DNA from: Legionella massiliensis
Lineage (GTDB): Bacteria; Pseudomonadota; Gammaproteobacteria; Legionellales; Legionellaceae
Assembly (NCBI RefSeq): GCF_000756815.1
Contig: NZ_CCVW01000003.1
Location: 620,001-684,000, forward strand
Length of the DNA stretch: 64,000 nucleotides
Direction of reading: 5' to 3'
In this document: positions 9,684-18,167 of the stretch, piece by piece
How the letters are laid out: the number at the start of each line of letters is the position of its first letter
Position numbering within the stretch: position 1 is the first letter of the stretch
Position numbers and translations under genes: made by a program
The notes under the pieces: generated by a model
The model's input: only the letters and a program-made list of their open reading frames with translations
Databases searched by the model: none
Told to the model about the DNA's origin: nothing

Positions 9684-10843
9684 CCAAATTACCGATCTAT
9701 CTGGATTATATGGCGACAACTCCAGTTGATCCACGGGTAGTAAAAAAGATGATGGACTATTTGGGGCCGGAAGGCGCTTATGGAAATCCAGCATCGATAA
9801 CTCATGTTTACGGCTACCAAGCAGCGGAAGCGGTGGAACAGGCGCGCGAACAAATCGCGAAAGTGATCCATGCAAGCCCTCAGGATCTTATCTTTACCTC
9901 GGGAGCCACTGAAGCCGACAACCTTGCCATACTAGGTGCAGCACGCTTTTATCAACGCAAAGGACGCCATGTGATTACTATGCGCACGGAGCATAAAGCA
10001 GTGCTTGATAGCTTTAATCAATTGGAGAAAGAGGGCTTTGAGGTGACTTATTTGGAGCCTCAACCTGATGGTTTGCTTGATAGTCAGGATTTAGTAAAAG
10101 CCCTACGCGTCGATACCATTTTAGTCTCGATCATGCATGTAAATAATGAAATTGGCGTAATACAAGACATTGCGGCTCTAGGTGAACTTTTGCGTAATAA
10201 AGGCATCATCTTTCATGTGGATGCAGCGCAAAGTGCCGGTAAAGTTGCTATTGATTTAAGTCAGTTAGCTGTTGATCTAATGTCTTTTTCAGCCCATAAG
10301 GTTTATGGTCCTAAGGGCGTCGGCGCCTTATATGTGCGTCATAAGCCACGAATCCGCTTACAACCCTTGTCTTTTGGTGGCAGTCATGAGCGAGGGCTGC
10401 GTTCGGGAACCTTGGCTACCCATCAAATTGTAGGAATGGGAGAGGCCTTTGCCCTTGCGGAAGCTTATCGAGAGGAAGAACAAGCAAGGATCTTGCATTT
10501 ACGCCAGCAGTTATGGGAAGGTATTCGGCATATCCCTGGTATTCGTTTGAATGGTAGCGACACAACGCGCATCGCCGGTAATCTTAATTTGGCTTTTGCA
10601 GGTGTCGACGGTGATTCTTTGCTATTGGCATTAAAAGAGATAGCTGTCTCAACAACCTCTGCCTGTAACGCCGCGAGCCAACAGCCATCCTATGTGCTAC
10701 GAGCCTTAGGTCTTGATGATGAATTAGCCTATAGCTCGATCCGACTGTCAATTGGCCGTTTTACGACTGAGGAACAAATAGGACAGGTTAGAGATATAAT
10801 CTGTCATCAGATAACCCGTTTGCATGAAATATCACCACTATGA
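9680..10843 (+). CDS. iscS: Cysteine desulfurase IscS, without the usual C-terminal tail
   Basis: A PLP enzyme that takes sulfur from cysteine and passes it as a persulfide to Fe-S and thio-modification partners. PLP residues are in place: His105 in RTEHKAV and Lys207 in SAHKVYG. The catalytic Cys329 lies in the mobile loop TTSACNAAS; in E. coli IscS the equivalents are His104, Lys206 and Cys328. The protein ends at 387 residues, just after HEISPL. E. coli IscS (404 residues) continues for about 17 more through a tail that contacts IscU. There is no frameshift at the end: the stop is inside the ATGA overlap with the next gene. The truncation matches the odd IscU-like partner that follows. Confidence 0.93.
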   Translation: MTKLPIYLDYMATTPVDPRVVKKMMDYLGPEGAYGNPASITHVYGYQAAEAVEQAREQIAKVIHASPQDLIFTSGATEADNLAILGAARFYQRKGRHVITMRTEHKAVLDSFNQLEKEGFEVTYLEPQPDGLLDSQDLVKALRVDTILVSIMHVNNEIGVIQDIAALGELLRNKGIIFHVDAAQSAGKVAIDLSQLAVDLMSFSAHKVYGPKGVGALYVRHKPRIRLQPLSFGGSHERGLRSGTLATHQIVGMGEAFALAEAYREEEQARILHLRQQLWEGIRHIPGIRLNGSDTTRIAGNLNLAFAGVDGDSLLLALKEIAVSTTSACNAASQQPSYVLRALGLDDELAYSSIRLSIGRFTTEEQIGQVRDIICHQITRLHEISPL

Positions 10844-11232
10844 TATATAATGAACTTGTAGAAGCCTGTTTTTTCGCACCTAATCATGTAGGAACTTTGG
10901 ATTTAACACAAAGCCTAGTAGCCTTTTATCGGGGTGGAGAAGCTGGCCGTGGCGATTTTTTTGATTTTTATCTGCTTTGTGACGAGCAGGGCAAAATCCT
11001 TAAAGCACGCTTCAAAGCTTATGGTAATCCTTACCTTGTCGCTGGAGCAGAATGGCTTTGCCGGCAATTGGAGGGAAGCCAAATTGAAGAACATCCAAGA
11101 TTTGATTACGCCTTGTTTGTACAAAAACTGGATATTCCTAAGGTTCGCTACCCAGTTGCCCTACAAATTGAAGATGGTTATCGCGAGATAGTGCAATTAA
11201 TGAAAACGAAGTTAAAAGGGGAGCCTAAATGA
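10840..11232 (+). CDS. IscU/NifU-N-like protein lacking all cluster ligands
   Basis: This 130-residue protein lies exactly where iscU is expected, between iscS and iscA. It aligns without gaps to E. coli IscU as remembered: an xxPxxVGxxD segment near the start, ARFKAYG at 56-62 and an LDIPKVR segment at 97-103. The cluster ligands are gone. Cys37 is Arg37, Cys63 is Asn63, His105 is Pro105 and Cys106 is Val106. Asp39 remains. The HscA-binding LPPVK is degraded to IPKVR. It therefore probably cannot assemble a [2Fe-2S] cluster as IscU does. It may regulate IscS, carry another cargo, or be a relic under selection. The frame is intact and it overlaps both neighbours by ATGA. Confidence 0.85.
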   Translation: MIYNELVEACFFAPNHVGTLDLTQSLVAFYRGGEAGRGDFFDFYLLCDEQGKILKARFKAYGNPYLVAGAEWLCRQLEGSQIEEHPRFDYALFVQKLDIPKVRYPVALQIEDGYREIVQLMKTKLKGEPK

Positions 11233-11594
11233 GCGTAGTAATACAACATAAAAATGATTCAGTCTTCGAAGTAATCTTAAGTGAAGCCGCTCTTCAACAT
11301 GTGTTAACTTATTTAGGCAAACAAAAAGATAGCAAAGGCATCCGCTTTTCAGTGAAGAAAACAGGTTGCTCAGGCCTATCTTATGTCGTTGATTATGTAA
11401 CCACCGCCAAAGACAATGATATCGTACAGAACTTAGCTGAGAATTATCAACTCTACATTGATAAGGCCAGTTATCCCTTTCTTAAAGGAATGACCATTGA
11501 TTATGTTAAGCAAGGATTAAATTATAAATTTGTTTTCAATAACCCCAATCAAACCGGCCAATGTGGTTGCGGTGAAAGCTTTACAGTTGAGTAG
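11229..11594 (+). CDS. iscA: A-type Fe-S carrier IscA/HesB family
   Basis: A 121-residue A-type carrier that holds Fe or an Fe-S cluster for delivery to apo-proteins. The three conserved cysteines are present: Cys47 in KTGCSG, and Cys112 and Cys114 in the C-terminal QCGCGESF motif. It has an N-terminal extension of about 10 residues relative to E. coli IscA. It is last in the trmJ-iscS-iscU-like-iscA operon and its start overlaps the previous stop by four bases. No hscB, hscA or fdx follows; the next bases are a repeat. Whether this is functionally IscA, ErpA or SufA cannot be decided from sequence. Confidence 0.9.
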   Translation: MSVVIQHKNDSVFEVILSEAALQHVLTYLGKQKDSKGIRFSVKKTGCSGLSYVVDYVTTAKDNDIVQNLAENYQLYIDKASYPFLKGMTIDYVKQGLNYKFVFNNPNQTGQCGCGESFTVE

Positions 11595-11618
11595 TTACTG
11601 GGAGCACAATGAATCCCG

Positions 11619-11722
11619 GAGCTCTTTCCCTTCGCTCCAGACATGGGGCAACTGCCATTAAGTTAAGGGCAGTGAGACATGGGGCGAAGGTGCCCGAAGG
11701 GCAGATGAGGGGATTTTCAATG
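11619..11722. repeat. Repeat family E copy with a nested palindromic insertion
   Basis: The family E unit (CCTTCTCCCCAG...CTGGGGAGAAGG then TGCCCGAAGGGCGGATGAGG) appears here with an extra 36 bp. The 11-bp sequence AGACATGGGGC occurs at 11639-11649 and again at 11675-11685, and the 25 bp between them form a small palindrome (ACTGCC...GGCAGT). It fills the start of the spacer after iscA. From 11760 to about 12110 the spacer is AT-rich with nothing else recognised. Confidence 0.7.
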
Positions 11723-12120
11723 CAAAAATTTCCTCATCTACTAAATTCCTCACAAAAATTTTCTCCGCCAAAGGGAAAAGTGATTTTTTGAAGTCCAATA
11801 TGCCCAACGATGAAACTGGTTAATTAATAATATCTACTATTCGTTTTTAATATGCTCAGACCATAACTCGCTTAACTCTTAATAAAACAATAAGAAACCA
11901 TCCGCTTAAAATTGATTAATAATTGCTCATCTTGCGCTTTTATTGATAATGAATGCGTTAAATTGTTTCAGATCGCGCAAAAATGCTTGCAAAAAAATTA
12001 ATTTTTACTTAAGCTTCCCTTAAGAAATGAATATCAATCAAACAAAGTTTACACGGTTTGGTGGATCTGGTAATATATCAGTCATGATGTTCAATCTTTA
12101 TCTGTTTTGTTAAAAAAATG

Positions 12121-12144
12121 TATTATTAAGAGTGTTTGGAGAGG
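12121..12144 (+). promoter_or_regulatory. Candidate -10 box and ribosome binding site of fis
   Basis: TATTAT at 12121-12126, preceded by ATG, could be a -10. GGAGAGG at 12138-12144 is a strong Shine-Dalgarno sequence four bases before the ATG at 12148. This decides the fis start against the in-frame TTG at 12136, which overlaps the Shine-Dalgarno itself. Confidence 0.5.
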
Positions 12145-12147
12145 ACA

Positions 12148-12432
12148 ATGAACGCAGTTATGCAACAAGTGGAACAATATAATGATGCTTTGACCCAACA
12201 AGTTGTCAATGCTGTAAAAGGTTATTTGAATGCTGTTGGAAATAAAGAAATTAACTTGAATCTTTATCAGCTAATTGTTGAAGAAGTTGAAGCGCCCCTT
12301 TTCCGTACAGTAATGGAATTAACCCGGTACAACCAATCTAAAGCTGCTCGAGTTCTTGGTGTAAGCCGTGGTACCTTACGTACAAAACTGAAGCGTTATT
12401 TTGATGATGAATTCATTGGTACTCGCGGATAA
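12148..12432 (+). CDS. fis: DNA-binding protein Fis
   Basis: Fis is a small dimeric nucleoid protein that bends DNA and acts as a growth-phase regulator. The 94-residue product starting at the ATG after the Shine-Dalgarno has the C-terminal helix-turn-helix, with NQSKAARVLGVSRGTLRTKL matching the family signature near residues 66-85. The N-terminal half forms the dimer core. In enterics fis follows dusB. Here it stands alone, in a large AT-rich spacer, which suggests its own regulated promoter. Some Legionella species carry several Fis paralogues, so this may be one of a set. A hairpin follows at 12450-12499. Confidence 0.93.
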   Translation: MNAVMQQVEQYNDALTQQVVNAVKGYLNAVGNKEINLNLYQLIVEEVEAPLFRTVMELTRYNQSKAARVLGVSRGTLRTKLKRYFDDEFIGTRG

Positions 12433-12449
12433 TTTAGAGAGTATCTAAG

Positions 12450-12499
12450 GTCTGTTTACATTTGGTGTTTGTAGTTCCGACAGCAATTGTAAACGGACT
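12450..12499. repeat. Inverted-repeat hairpin (family H), copy 1
   Basis: An 11-bp arm GTCTGTTTACA pairs with TGTAAACGGAC across a loop of about 28 bases. The same arms with a shorter loop lie at 13304-13339, so two copies flank the rnpB locus. This copy could serve as the fis terminator. Confidence 0.65.
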
Positions 12500-12529
12500 C
12501 TATTTCATCTAGTGTTGTGTGGTTTGAAT

Positions 12530-12605
12530 GTAGCCTGGATGCAGCGAAGCGAAATCTGGGAGCAGTGATCAGATTTCCCAGATTTCACTTCGTTGCATCT
12601 AGGCC
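12530..12605. repeat. Short palindromic unit of family C
   Basis: A 76 bp palindrome starts with GTAGCCTGGATGCAGCGAAG and ends with CTTCGTTGCATCTAGGC. It corresponds to the outer part of the long composite elements without the inserted middle. It lies between fis and rnpB. The rest of the spacer, 12606-12795, must hold the rnpB promoter, but I see no convincing -35/-10 pair. Confidence 0.75.
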
Positions 12606-12795
12606 ATGGACTGATCGGAGCAAGAACAACGAGCTTCACGCAATAATGCCATTTCATCTTTGTATCGATTATTTAATTCTTCTGGTCTCTTCATTTTTAC
12701 CCTGCACAAGCATTACAAGACTGTTTTCAGCTTACCCCATCTTAAAGATCTTATGATTCTGGTCTTTCACTAGGCACTCTGTTAGTATTGGAACA

Positions 12796-13154
12796 GAGTC
12801 GGTCAGGCAATCGCTCCTTGTTTACACAAGGGGAGGAAAGTCCGGGCTCCATAGGGCAGGGTGCCAGGTAACGCCTGGGAGGTGAAAGCCTACGGAAAGT
12901 GCCACAGAAAATATACCGCCAGTTCCTTATCGAACTGGTAAGGGTGAAATGGTGCGGTAAGAGCGCACCGCGCGATTGGTAACAGTCGTGGCAGGGAAAA
13001 CCCCACCCGGAGCAAGACCAAATAGGAATCCACTTCATCGCGAGGTGAAAACGTGCGGCCCGTACGGGATTCGGGTAGGTTGCTTGAGGTATGTGGTGAC
13101 GCATATCCCAGATGAATGATTGTCCGCGACAGAACCCGGCTTATCGACCGACTT
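12796..13154 (+). ncRNA. rnpB: RNase P RNA (class A)
   Basis: RNase P RNA is the catalytic part of the ribozyme that removes 5' leaders from tRNA precursors. Conserved segments are in order: GAGGAAAGTCCGGGCTCC (CR-I), a GAAAGTGCCACAGAAA block, GGTAAGGGTGAAA, AACCCCACCCGGAGCAA, and near the 3' end the GACAGAACCCGGCTTATCG segment. The ends were set by pairing GAGTCGGTC at the 5' side with GACCGACTT at the 3' side (helix P1). A T-rich run follows immediately and probably terminates it. Ends are accurate to a few bases only. ORFs drawn on the other strand here are not real. Confidence 0.95.
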
Positions 13155-13207
13155 TTCTTTTTTTCCTGAGAGCCCCAGCCACTTTGGGTCAAACATCGGC
13201 AAAGACC

Positions 13208-13305
13208 CCGTCATCCCGAACGTAGTGAGGGATCTCCGGGACTAGCACTCTGCCACACTCAGGAGATGTCTCTCTACGTTCGACATGACGTACGTCTTTG
13301 GGAGT
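13208..13305. repeat. Palindromic repeat family A, copy 2 (inverted)
   Basis: This is the reverse complement of the units at 692-800 and 24092-24188: CGTCATCCCGAACG, GGGATCTCCGGG, CTCAGGAGATGTC and GACATGACGTACGTC in that order. It lies just after rnpB and abuts the family H hairpin at 13304. Confidence 0.85.
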
Positions 13306-13339
13306 CTGCTTACATTGGGTATAGCAATTGTAAACAGAC
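13304..13339. repeat. Inverted-repeat hairpin (family H), copy 2
   Basis: GTCTGCTTACA pairs with TGTAAACAGAC across a 14-base loop. It is in direct orientation with copy 1 at 12450-12499 and shares GCAATTGTAAAC. Confidence 0.65.
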
Positions 13340-13467
13340 CCTTGATTCTAAGCAGAACAACACTTACTATCTCGTGCTTTATGACAAGACAGAATTCTTG
13401 TGGCTTGGCCTTGAGAATTCGCTGCTGATAACTTTTTGTAAATGAAATTTAAGACACGAGTTCTGCC

Positions 13468-14235
13468 ATGATGCTATGTATTGACGTAGGTAATTCTCAT
13501 ATCTATGGTGGCGTATTTGCTGGAGATGAGATCCGGCTTCGTTTTCGCCATACATCAAAAGTTAGTACTTCCGATGAATTAGGTATTTTTCTGAAGTCGG
13601 TACTTAGAGAAAATCTCTGTTCTCCCGAGGAGATTAAGCAAATTGCTATTTGTTCAGTCGTCCCTCAACTAGATTATTCTCTGCGTTCTGCCTGCCTTAA
13701 ATATTTTTCTGTGGAACCTTTTGCTCTGCAGATTGGAGTAAAAACTGGCTTAAATATTAAATATCGTAACCCCATTGAAGTCGGTGCTGATCGAATTGCC
13801 AATGCTATTGCGGCAACTCATACCTTTCCAGGGAAAAATATTATTGTAATTGATTTCGGAACAGCTACGACCTTTTGTGTAATTAACGCGCAAAAGGCTT
13901 ATTTGGGCGGAGCAATTTTACCGGGCATGCGTTTATCTGTGGAAGCCCTAGCAACTAAAACAGCTAAATTACCTTCTGTCGAAATCATTAAGACAGAGCA
14001 GGTTGTGGGTCGATCAACAATCGAAAGTATCCAATCTGGTGTATTTTATGGTGCACTAGGCGCTTGTCGTGAATTAATTAACCGAATTAAAGAGGAATCC
14101 TTTGCAGGGCAAGAGGTATTGGTCATTGCTACCGGTGGATTTGCTTCCTTATTCGATAAACAGGGTATTTATAATTTGCTAATCCCTGATTTGGTGTTGC
14201 AAGGGATTCGCTTAGCTGCGGAGTTGAACAACTAG
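13468..14235 (+). CDS. coaX: Type III pantothenate kinase
   Basis: CoaX phosphorylates pantothenate, the first step of coenzyme A synthesis. It belongs to the ASKHA fold and is unrelated to CoaA. The 255-residue product shows the N-terminal phosphate loop IDVGNSH, the GADRIAN motif, DFGTATTF and the GGAILPG segment, all typical of the type III family. Two ATGs in a row (13468 and 13471) are possible starts; the second gives the usual MLCIDVGN beginning. A stable hairpin overlaps the stop codon. Its usual partner birA is not adjacent. Confidence 0.94.
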   Translation: MMLCIDVGNSHIYGGVFAGDEIRLRFRHTSKVSTSDELGIFLKSVLRENLCSPEEIKQIAICSVVPQLDYSLRSACLKYFSVEPFALQIGVKTGLNIKYRNPIEVGADRIANAIAATHTFPGKNIIVIDFGTATTFCVINAQKAYLGGAILPGMRLSVEALATKTAKLPSVEIIKTEQVVGRSTIESIQSGVFYGALGACRELINRIKEESFAGQEVLVIATGGFASLFDKQGIYNLLIPDLVLQGIRLAAELNN

Positions 14236-14253
14236 GGGCTATTAATAGCCCCT
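14234..14253 (+). terminator. Hairpin at the end of coaX
   Basis: AGGGGCTA pairs with TAGCCCCT across a TTAA loop and begins inside the stop codon. There is no long T-run, so efficiency as a terminator is uncertain. Confidence 0.55.
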
Positions 14254-14334
14254 AAGCTTGTAATAAATTCAGTTGTATTTCTGTTTTTATTCTGAACATT
14301 AAAGTTTGTTAAAACAAGCTAAGTCCAGGAAAAC

Positions 14335-14417
14335 GTCATCACGAATATCTGAGAGATCTCCTATTGCAGGCATAAAGCCACATTCAGGAGATCCTTCACT
14401 TTGTTCAGGATGATGGT
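14335..14417. repeat. Degenerate family A palindrome
   Basis: GTCATCACGAATATCTGAGAG, then CATTCAGGAGATCCTTCAC and GTTCAGGATGATGG, are decayed arms of family A. It fills part of the 525 bp spacer before mraZ. The stretch 14418-14600 shows nothing else recognisable. Confidence 0.6.
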
Positions 14418-14602
14418 ACTCGATGTTTTAGAGAAGTTGGACATACAGACCATAACTTACTTTTTTAATCGCTATTCAGCTGTAGCTCAATTTGTTCGTT
14501 TTTTGCGTGGCCATAATTTATTCATAGTGAGATCAATATTTTCATAAGATGATGAATTAGACTTTTTTGCGATTTTTTTTACTAGAAATTTCGCCTTAAG
14601 TG

Positions 14603-14632
14603 TTGACGCTTGGGAAAATATGTCCTTATAGT
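14603..14632 (+). promoter_or_regulatory. Candidate dcw promoter (Pmra)
   Basis: TTGACG (14603-14608) and TATAGT (14627-14632) are separated by 18 bp, a good sigma-70 match, about 120 bp upstream of mraZ. The leader carries the repeated GTGGR boxes described next. Confidence 0.65.
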
Positions 14633-14640
14633 GTGTGAAA

Positions 14641-14677
14641 GTGGATTAAAATTACAAAAAAGTGGAGAATTGTGGGA
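14641..14677 (+). promoter_or_regulatory. Candidate MraZ operator boxes
   Basis: GTGGAT (14641), GTGGAG (14662) and GTGGGA (14672) lie downstream of the promoter with spacings of 21 and 10 bp, close to whole helical turns. MraZ is known to bind repeated TGGGN-type boxes upstream of its own gene, so this fits autorepression. Confidence 0.5.
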
Positions 14678-14760
14678 GGGATATGGTTAACTTTATGAGC
14701 ATATAGGTAATTTAAAGCTTAAATAGTTAATAATTAATCCTTAACGCATAAATTAAAGTC

Positions 14761-15219
14761 ATGTTTCGGGGAATTAATGCCATCACTATTGACGGAAAAG
14801 GCCGGCTTGCGGTTCCAACGCGCTATCGAGAGGCGTTAGGAGAGCAGGACAAGGCGTCATTGGTGGTGACCATCGATACCGAGGAAACCTGCTTGTTGAT
14901 GTATCCCGCTGCAGAATGGCAAATAATTGAGGATAAACTGCAAGGTTTGCCTAGTTTTAATGCGGCTGCGCGTCGAATTCAACGCTTGTTGATTGGACAT
15001 GCAACCGATGTAGAGCTTGATAGTAATGGGCGTGTACTGTTGCCCCCTTTGTTACGCGATTATGCGTGTCTTGATAAAAAAGTGGTGATGATTGGTCAAG
15101 GTAATAAATTTGAAGTCTGGGACGAATTATTGTGGCAATCCAGACGTGAACAATGGTTAGCAGAAGAGGCATCACAGACCGATGGTTTGCCAGATGAAAT
15201 GAAAACCTTTTCTTTGTAG
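14761..15219 (+). CDS. mraZ: Transcriptional regulator MraZ
   Basis: MraZ is a ring-forming DNA-binding protein that represses the division and cell wall cluster it heads. The 152-residue product has the two SpoVT/AbrB-like halves of the family: an N-terminal INAITIDGKGRLAVPTRYRE segment and a second VELDSNGRVLLPPLLRDYA segment near residue 80. It starts the mraZ-rsmH-ftsL-ftsI-murE run. Repeated GTGGR boxes upstream support autoregulation. Confidence 0.96.
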   Translation: MFRGINAITIDGKGRLAVPTRYREALGEQDKASLVVTIDTEETCLLMYPAAEWQIIEDKLQGLPSFNAAARRIQRLLIGHATDVELDSNGRVLLPPLLRDYACLDKKVVMIGQGNKFEVWDELLWQSRREQWLAEEASQTDGLPDEMKTFSL

Positions 15220-15231
15220 TGGAAATAAAAA

Positions 15232-16158
15232 ATGACAGGGCATCAATCAGTATTGTTGCAAGAAGCGATAGATGGTTTGGCGATTAAGCCTGAGGGTATC
15301 TATGTTGATGGTACCTTCGGTCGCGGTGGCCATAGCCGTGCTATTTTGCAGCAATTATCTTCAGCCGGACGCTTAATTGCGATTGATAAAGATCCGGAAG
15401 CTATCGATTATGCTCGTAACCATTTTGCCGATGAGCCGCGCTTTGAAATATTTCAGGGGTCTTTTGCCAGACTTGCTGAGTTTAGTAAAGAAGCAAAGGT
15501 GTACGGTCAGATCGACGGTATCTTGCTCGATCTGGGGGTGTCCTCGCCGCAACTGGATAATCCGGAACGCGGGTTCAGTTTCATGCAGAAAGGGCCTTTG
15601 GATATGCGAATGGATCTATCTCAGGAATTGGATGCCGCAGGCTTTGTTAATAAGGCTGAAGCTGAAGAAATGGCAGTGATTTTCAGAGAGTATGGTGAAG
15701 AGCGTTTTGCAGGCCGTATCGCTAGGGCAATTGTTGCAGCGCGCAGTGAAGCACCAATAAGCACCACAGAGGCGTTGGCGGAGATTGTCAAACAAGCGAA
15801 TCCCAAATGGGAGAAGCATAAACATCCGGCGACACGTGTATTTCAGGCAATACGCATTCATGTGAACCAGGAGTTGCATGATTTGAATCTATGTCTTAAT
15901 GCCGCCTTGGATGTGTTGGCTATAGGTGGACGCCTGGCTGTTATCAGCTTTCATTCCTTAGAGGATCGAATAGTGAAACAGTTTATGCGTAATAAAGAGT
16001 ATGGACAACGTCCTCCTCCTGGTGTCCCGATACGTGATGTTGAGATAAAAACCAATTTTAAAAGGGTAGGAAAGGCTGTGAAAGCAGCAGAAGGCGAAGT
16101 AAAACAGAATGTCAGGGCTCGTAGTGCAGTCTTGAGAATAGGAGAAAAATTAGCATGA
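15232..16158 (+). CDS. rsmH: 16S rRNA (cytosine1402-N4)-methyltransferase RsmH
   Basis: RsmH (MraW) methylates N4 of C1402 in the decoding centre of 16S rRNA with S-adenosylmethionine. The 308-residue protein has the N-terminal [13 protein letters not shown] segment, the SAM-binding [15 protein letters not shown] motif near residue 26, the [12 protein letters not shown] motif and the C-terminal [13 protein letters not shown] segment. The gene begins 12 bases after mraZ and overlaps ftsL by four bases. Confidence 0.97.
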   Translation: MTGHQSVLLQEAIDGLAIKPEGIYVDGTFGRGGHSRAILQQLSSAGRLIAIDKDPEAIDYARNHFADEPRFEIFQGSFARLAEFSKEAKVYGQIDGILLDLGVSSPQLDNPERGFSFMQKGPLDMRMDLSQELDAAGFVNKAEAEEMAVIFREYGEERFAGRIARAIVAARSEAPISTTEALAEIVKQANPKWEKHKHPATRVFQAIRIHVNQELHDLNLCLNAALDVLAIGGRLAVISFHSLEDRIVKQFMRNKEYGQRPPPGVPIRDVEIKTNFKRVGKAVKAAEGEVKQNVRARSAVLRIGEKLA

Positions 16159-16493
16159 ATGCCGCGGCTAGGGCGATTAATCAAAGCAATTTCTTTAATG
16201 GACAACTATTGGAGATGCGTCTTTCAAAACGACTTTGCTTTCTTTTGACTCTGATGTTAGCAGTTCTGGTTAGTGCGCTTGCTATTGTTTATACTACCAA
16301 CGAATATCGTCTGAACTTCATTGAGCTTCAGCGTTTGGAGCAACAGGCAAATCAGCTACAGTTGCAATGGGGGCAATTACTTCTGGAGCAGGCTAGCCTT
16401 GCAACGCCAGCAAGAGTAGAGCAGTTGGCTTCAGAAAAGTTAGAAATGCGATTGCCAACCGATAAAGAAATCTACGTTTTACGGACACAATGA
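16155..16493 (+). CDS. ftsL: Cell division protein FtsL
   Basis: A short bitopic division protein that forms the FtsQLB complex with FtsB and FtsQ and activates septal wall synthesis. The 112-residue product has a cytoplasmic N-terminus of about 25 residues, one membrane segment (about 28-48) and a periplasmic leucine-zipper-like coiled coil (about 53-90). Sequence conservation is low, and identity rests on topology, size and position between rsmH and ftsI. It overlaps both neighbours by four bases. Confidence 0.93.
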   Translation: MNAAARAINQSNFFNGQLLEMRLSKRLCFLLTLMLAVLVSALAIVYTTNEYRLNFIELQRLEQQANQLQLQWGQLLLEQASLATPARVEQLASEKLEMRLPTDKEIYVLRTQ

Positions 16494-18154
16494 AAAATAA
16501 AGGTCATCAGACACGACTAATCGTCGTGTCTTCTTTTTTTGTACTATTGCTTGCTGCTCTTCTATTCAGAATGCTGGATTTAACCGTTTTACATCGCCAG
16601 TTTCTGCAAGGACAGGGGGACGCACGTAGTCTACGGACTATCGATATACCAGCGCATCGTGGCATGATTACTGATAGGCAGGGCACACCACTTGCTGTGA
16701 GTACTCCAGTACAAACTGTATGGATTAATCCAAAAACCTTTGCTCCTAGCAAGACCCAATTCATTCAGCTTAGTCAAATATTAAACATCCCTCCTAAAAA
16801 TTTATTTTTGAGCATTAAGCAGGCTAATTCACGCGAATTTCTCTATTTATACCGTCAATTACCGCCAATGCTGGCTAAAAAAATTGAAGATCTCAAAATC
16901 CCAGGGATTAATTTTCAACAAGAATTTAAACGCTACTACCCAGAGGCGCAAAGCACAGCACAGTTACTTGGTTTTACCAATATTGATGACATTGGTATTG
17001 AAGGGTTGGAATTAGCCTATCAAGACTGGCTAATGGGTGTGAATGGTAAGAAAAGAGTATTAAAAGATCGCATGGGGAGGATTATCGAAGAGCTAGGTAT
17101 TATCAAGGAACCTCGCCCAGGGCATGATCTTGTTTTAAGTATTGACCGACATATCCAGTATTTGGCCTATCATGAATTGCAAAACACGATGGAAAAATTC
17201 GCTGCCAAGTCTGGCTCTGTTGTTGTCGTTGATACGAAAACTGGAGAAATACTTGCAGTTGCAAATGCGCCATCTTTTAATCCCAATGCCCGCGGGCGTT
17301 ATACCCTCGATAGTTATCGTAATAAGGCCATTACCGATACTTTTGAGCCAGGCTCTGTTATTAAAGCGTTCACAATCGCCAGTGCTTTGGGCTCCGGTTT
17401 ATTTAAACCGGATACGATTATCGATACCCGCCCAAGCTGGATGATTGTCCATGGTCGTACTGTACGTGATATTCATAATTATGGTGTTTTGAACGTTACT
17501 GGTGTCTTGCAGCATTCTTCTAACGTGGGTGTAGCCAAGATGGTATTGGCTAGTCCTCCAGAGCAGCTTATCGGTTTATTACTGCGCTGTGGTTTTGGGC
17601 AAAGAACAGAGAGTGGTTACCCGGGCGAAAGTGATGGGGGAATTGTTAGTGTTAAAGATGCAAATCCTTTCGTATTAAGTACTCTGAGCTTTGGTTATGG
17701 GATGTCAGTTACCGCTCTGCAATTAGCGAAAGCCTATATGGTCTTTGCCAATAATGGGCAATTGATGCCTGTTACCTTATTGCATAATGAGGTTAAGCCT
17801 TCGGGTGAGCAGGTTGTGGATGCGAAAACTGCAAAACAGGTCTTAGCAATGCTTGAAGCAGTCTTAGGTAAGGAAGGAACTGGGCGCTCCGCAAGGGTTC
17901 CAGGTTATCGTGTTGCTGGTAAAACCGGGACTGCACAAATTGCTGGAAAGAATGGTTATGAAAAAGATCGCCATATCGCTAGCTTTGTTGGTATTGCCCC
18001 AGTATCCGATCCGCGTTTGGTTGTTGTTGTAGTGATCCATGAACCAACCAAGAATGGTTATTATGCCGCAGCAGTTGCTGCTCCGCTTTTCTCACAAGTG
18101 ATGGCTGGTGCCTTACGCATACTTGATGTGCCACCTGACGACACTGCTGGCTAA
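16490..18154 (+). CDS. ftsI: Septal peptidoglycan transpeptidase FtsI (PBP3)
   Basis: FtsI is the class B penicillin-binding protein that crosslinks septal peptidoglycan together with FtsW. The 554-residue protein has a single N-terminal membrane anchor (about 10-30), the pedestal domain (about 50-210) with the PAHRGMITDRQG motif, and the transpeptidase domain. Catalytic motifs are Ser289-x-x-Lys292 in EPGSVIK, SSN in QHSSNVG, and KTGTA in VAGKTGTAQ. Length is a little shorter than E. coli FtsI. It is codirectional with murE, 13 bases away from the assigned murE start. Confidence 0.97.
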   Translation: MKNKGHQTRLIVVSSFFVLLLAALLFRMLDLTVLHRQFLQGQGDARSLRTIDIPAHRGMITDRQGTPLAVSTPVQTVWINPKTFAPSKTQFIQLSQILNIPPKNLFLSIKQANSREFLYLYRQLPPMLAKKIEDLKIPGINFQQEFKRYYPEAQSTAQLLGFTNIDDIGIEGLELAYQDWLMGVNGKKRVLKDRMGRIIEELGIIKEPRPGHDLVLSIDRHIQYLAYHELQNTMEKFAAKSGSVVVVDTKTGEILAVANAPSFNPNARGRYTLDSYRNKAITDTFEPGSVIKAFTIASALGSGLFKPDTIIDTRPSWMIVHGRTVRDIHNYGVLNVTGVLQHSSNVGVAKMVLASPPEQLIGLLLRCGFGQRTESGYPGESDGGIVSVKDANPFVLSTLSFGYGMSVTALQLAKAYMVFANNGQLMPVTLLHNEVKPSGEQVVDAKTAKQVLAMLEAVLGKEGTGRSARVPGYRVAGKTGTAQIAGKNGYEKDRHIASFVGIAPVSDPRLVVVVVIHEPTKNGYYAAAVAAPLFSQVMAGALRILDVPPDDTAG

Positions 18155-18167
18155 ATGGAAGATAAAA

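Noticed and set aside
12136-12147. TTG start for fis
   Set aside because: It overlaps the Shine-Dalgarno GGAGAGG that serves the ATG at 12148.
12751-13192. Minus-strand ORFs of 100-117 codons over rnpB
   Set aside because: They lie wholly across the RNase P RNA, whose conserved segments explain the open frames.
18108-18167. Upstream start for murE
   Set aside because: It lies inside ftsI and adds 20 residues absent from MurE; the ATG at 18168 has a good ribosome binding site.
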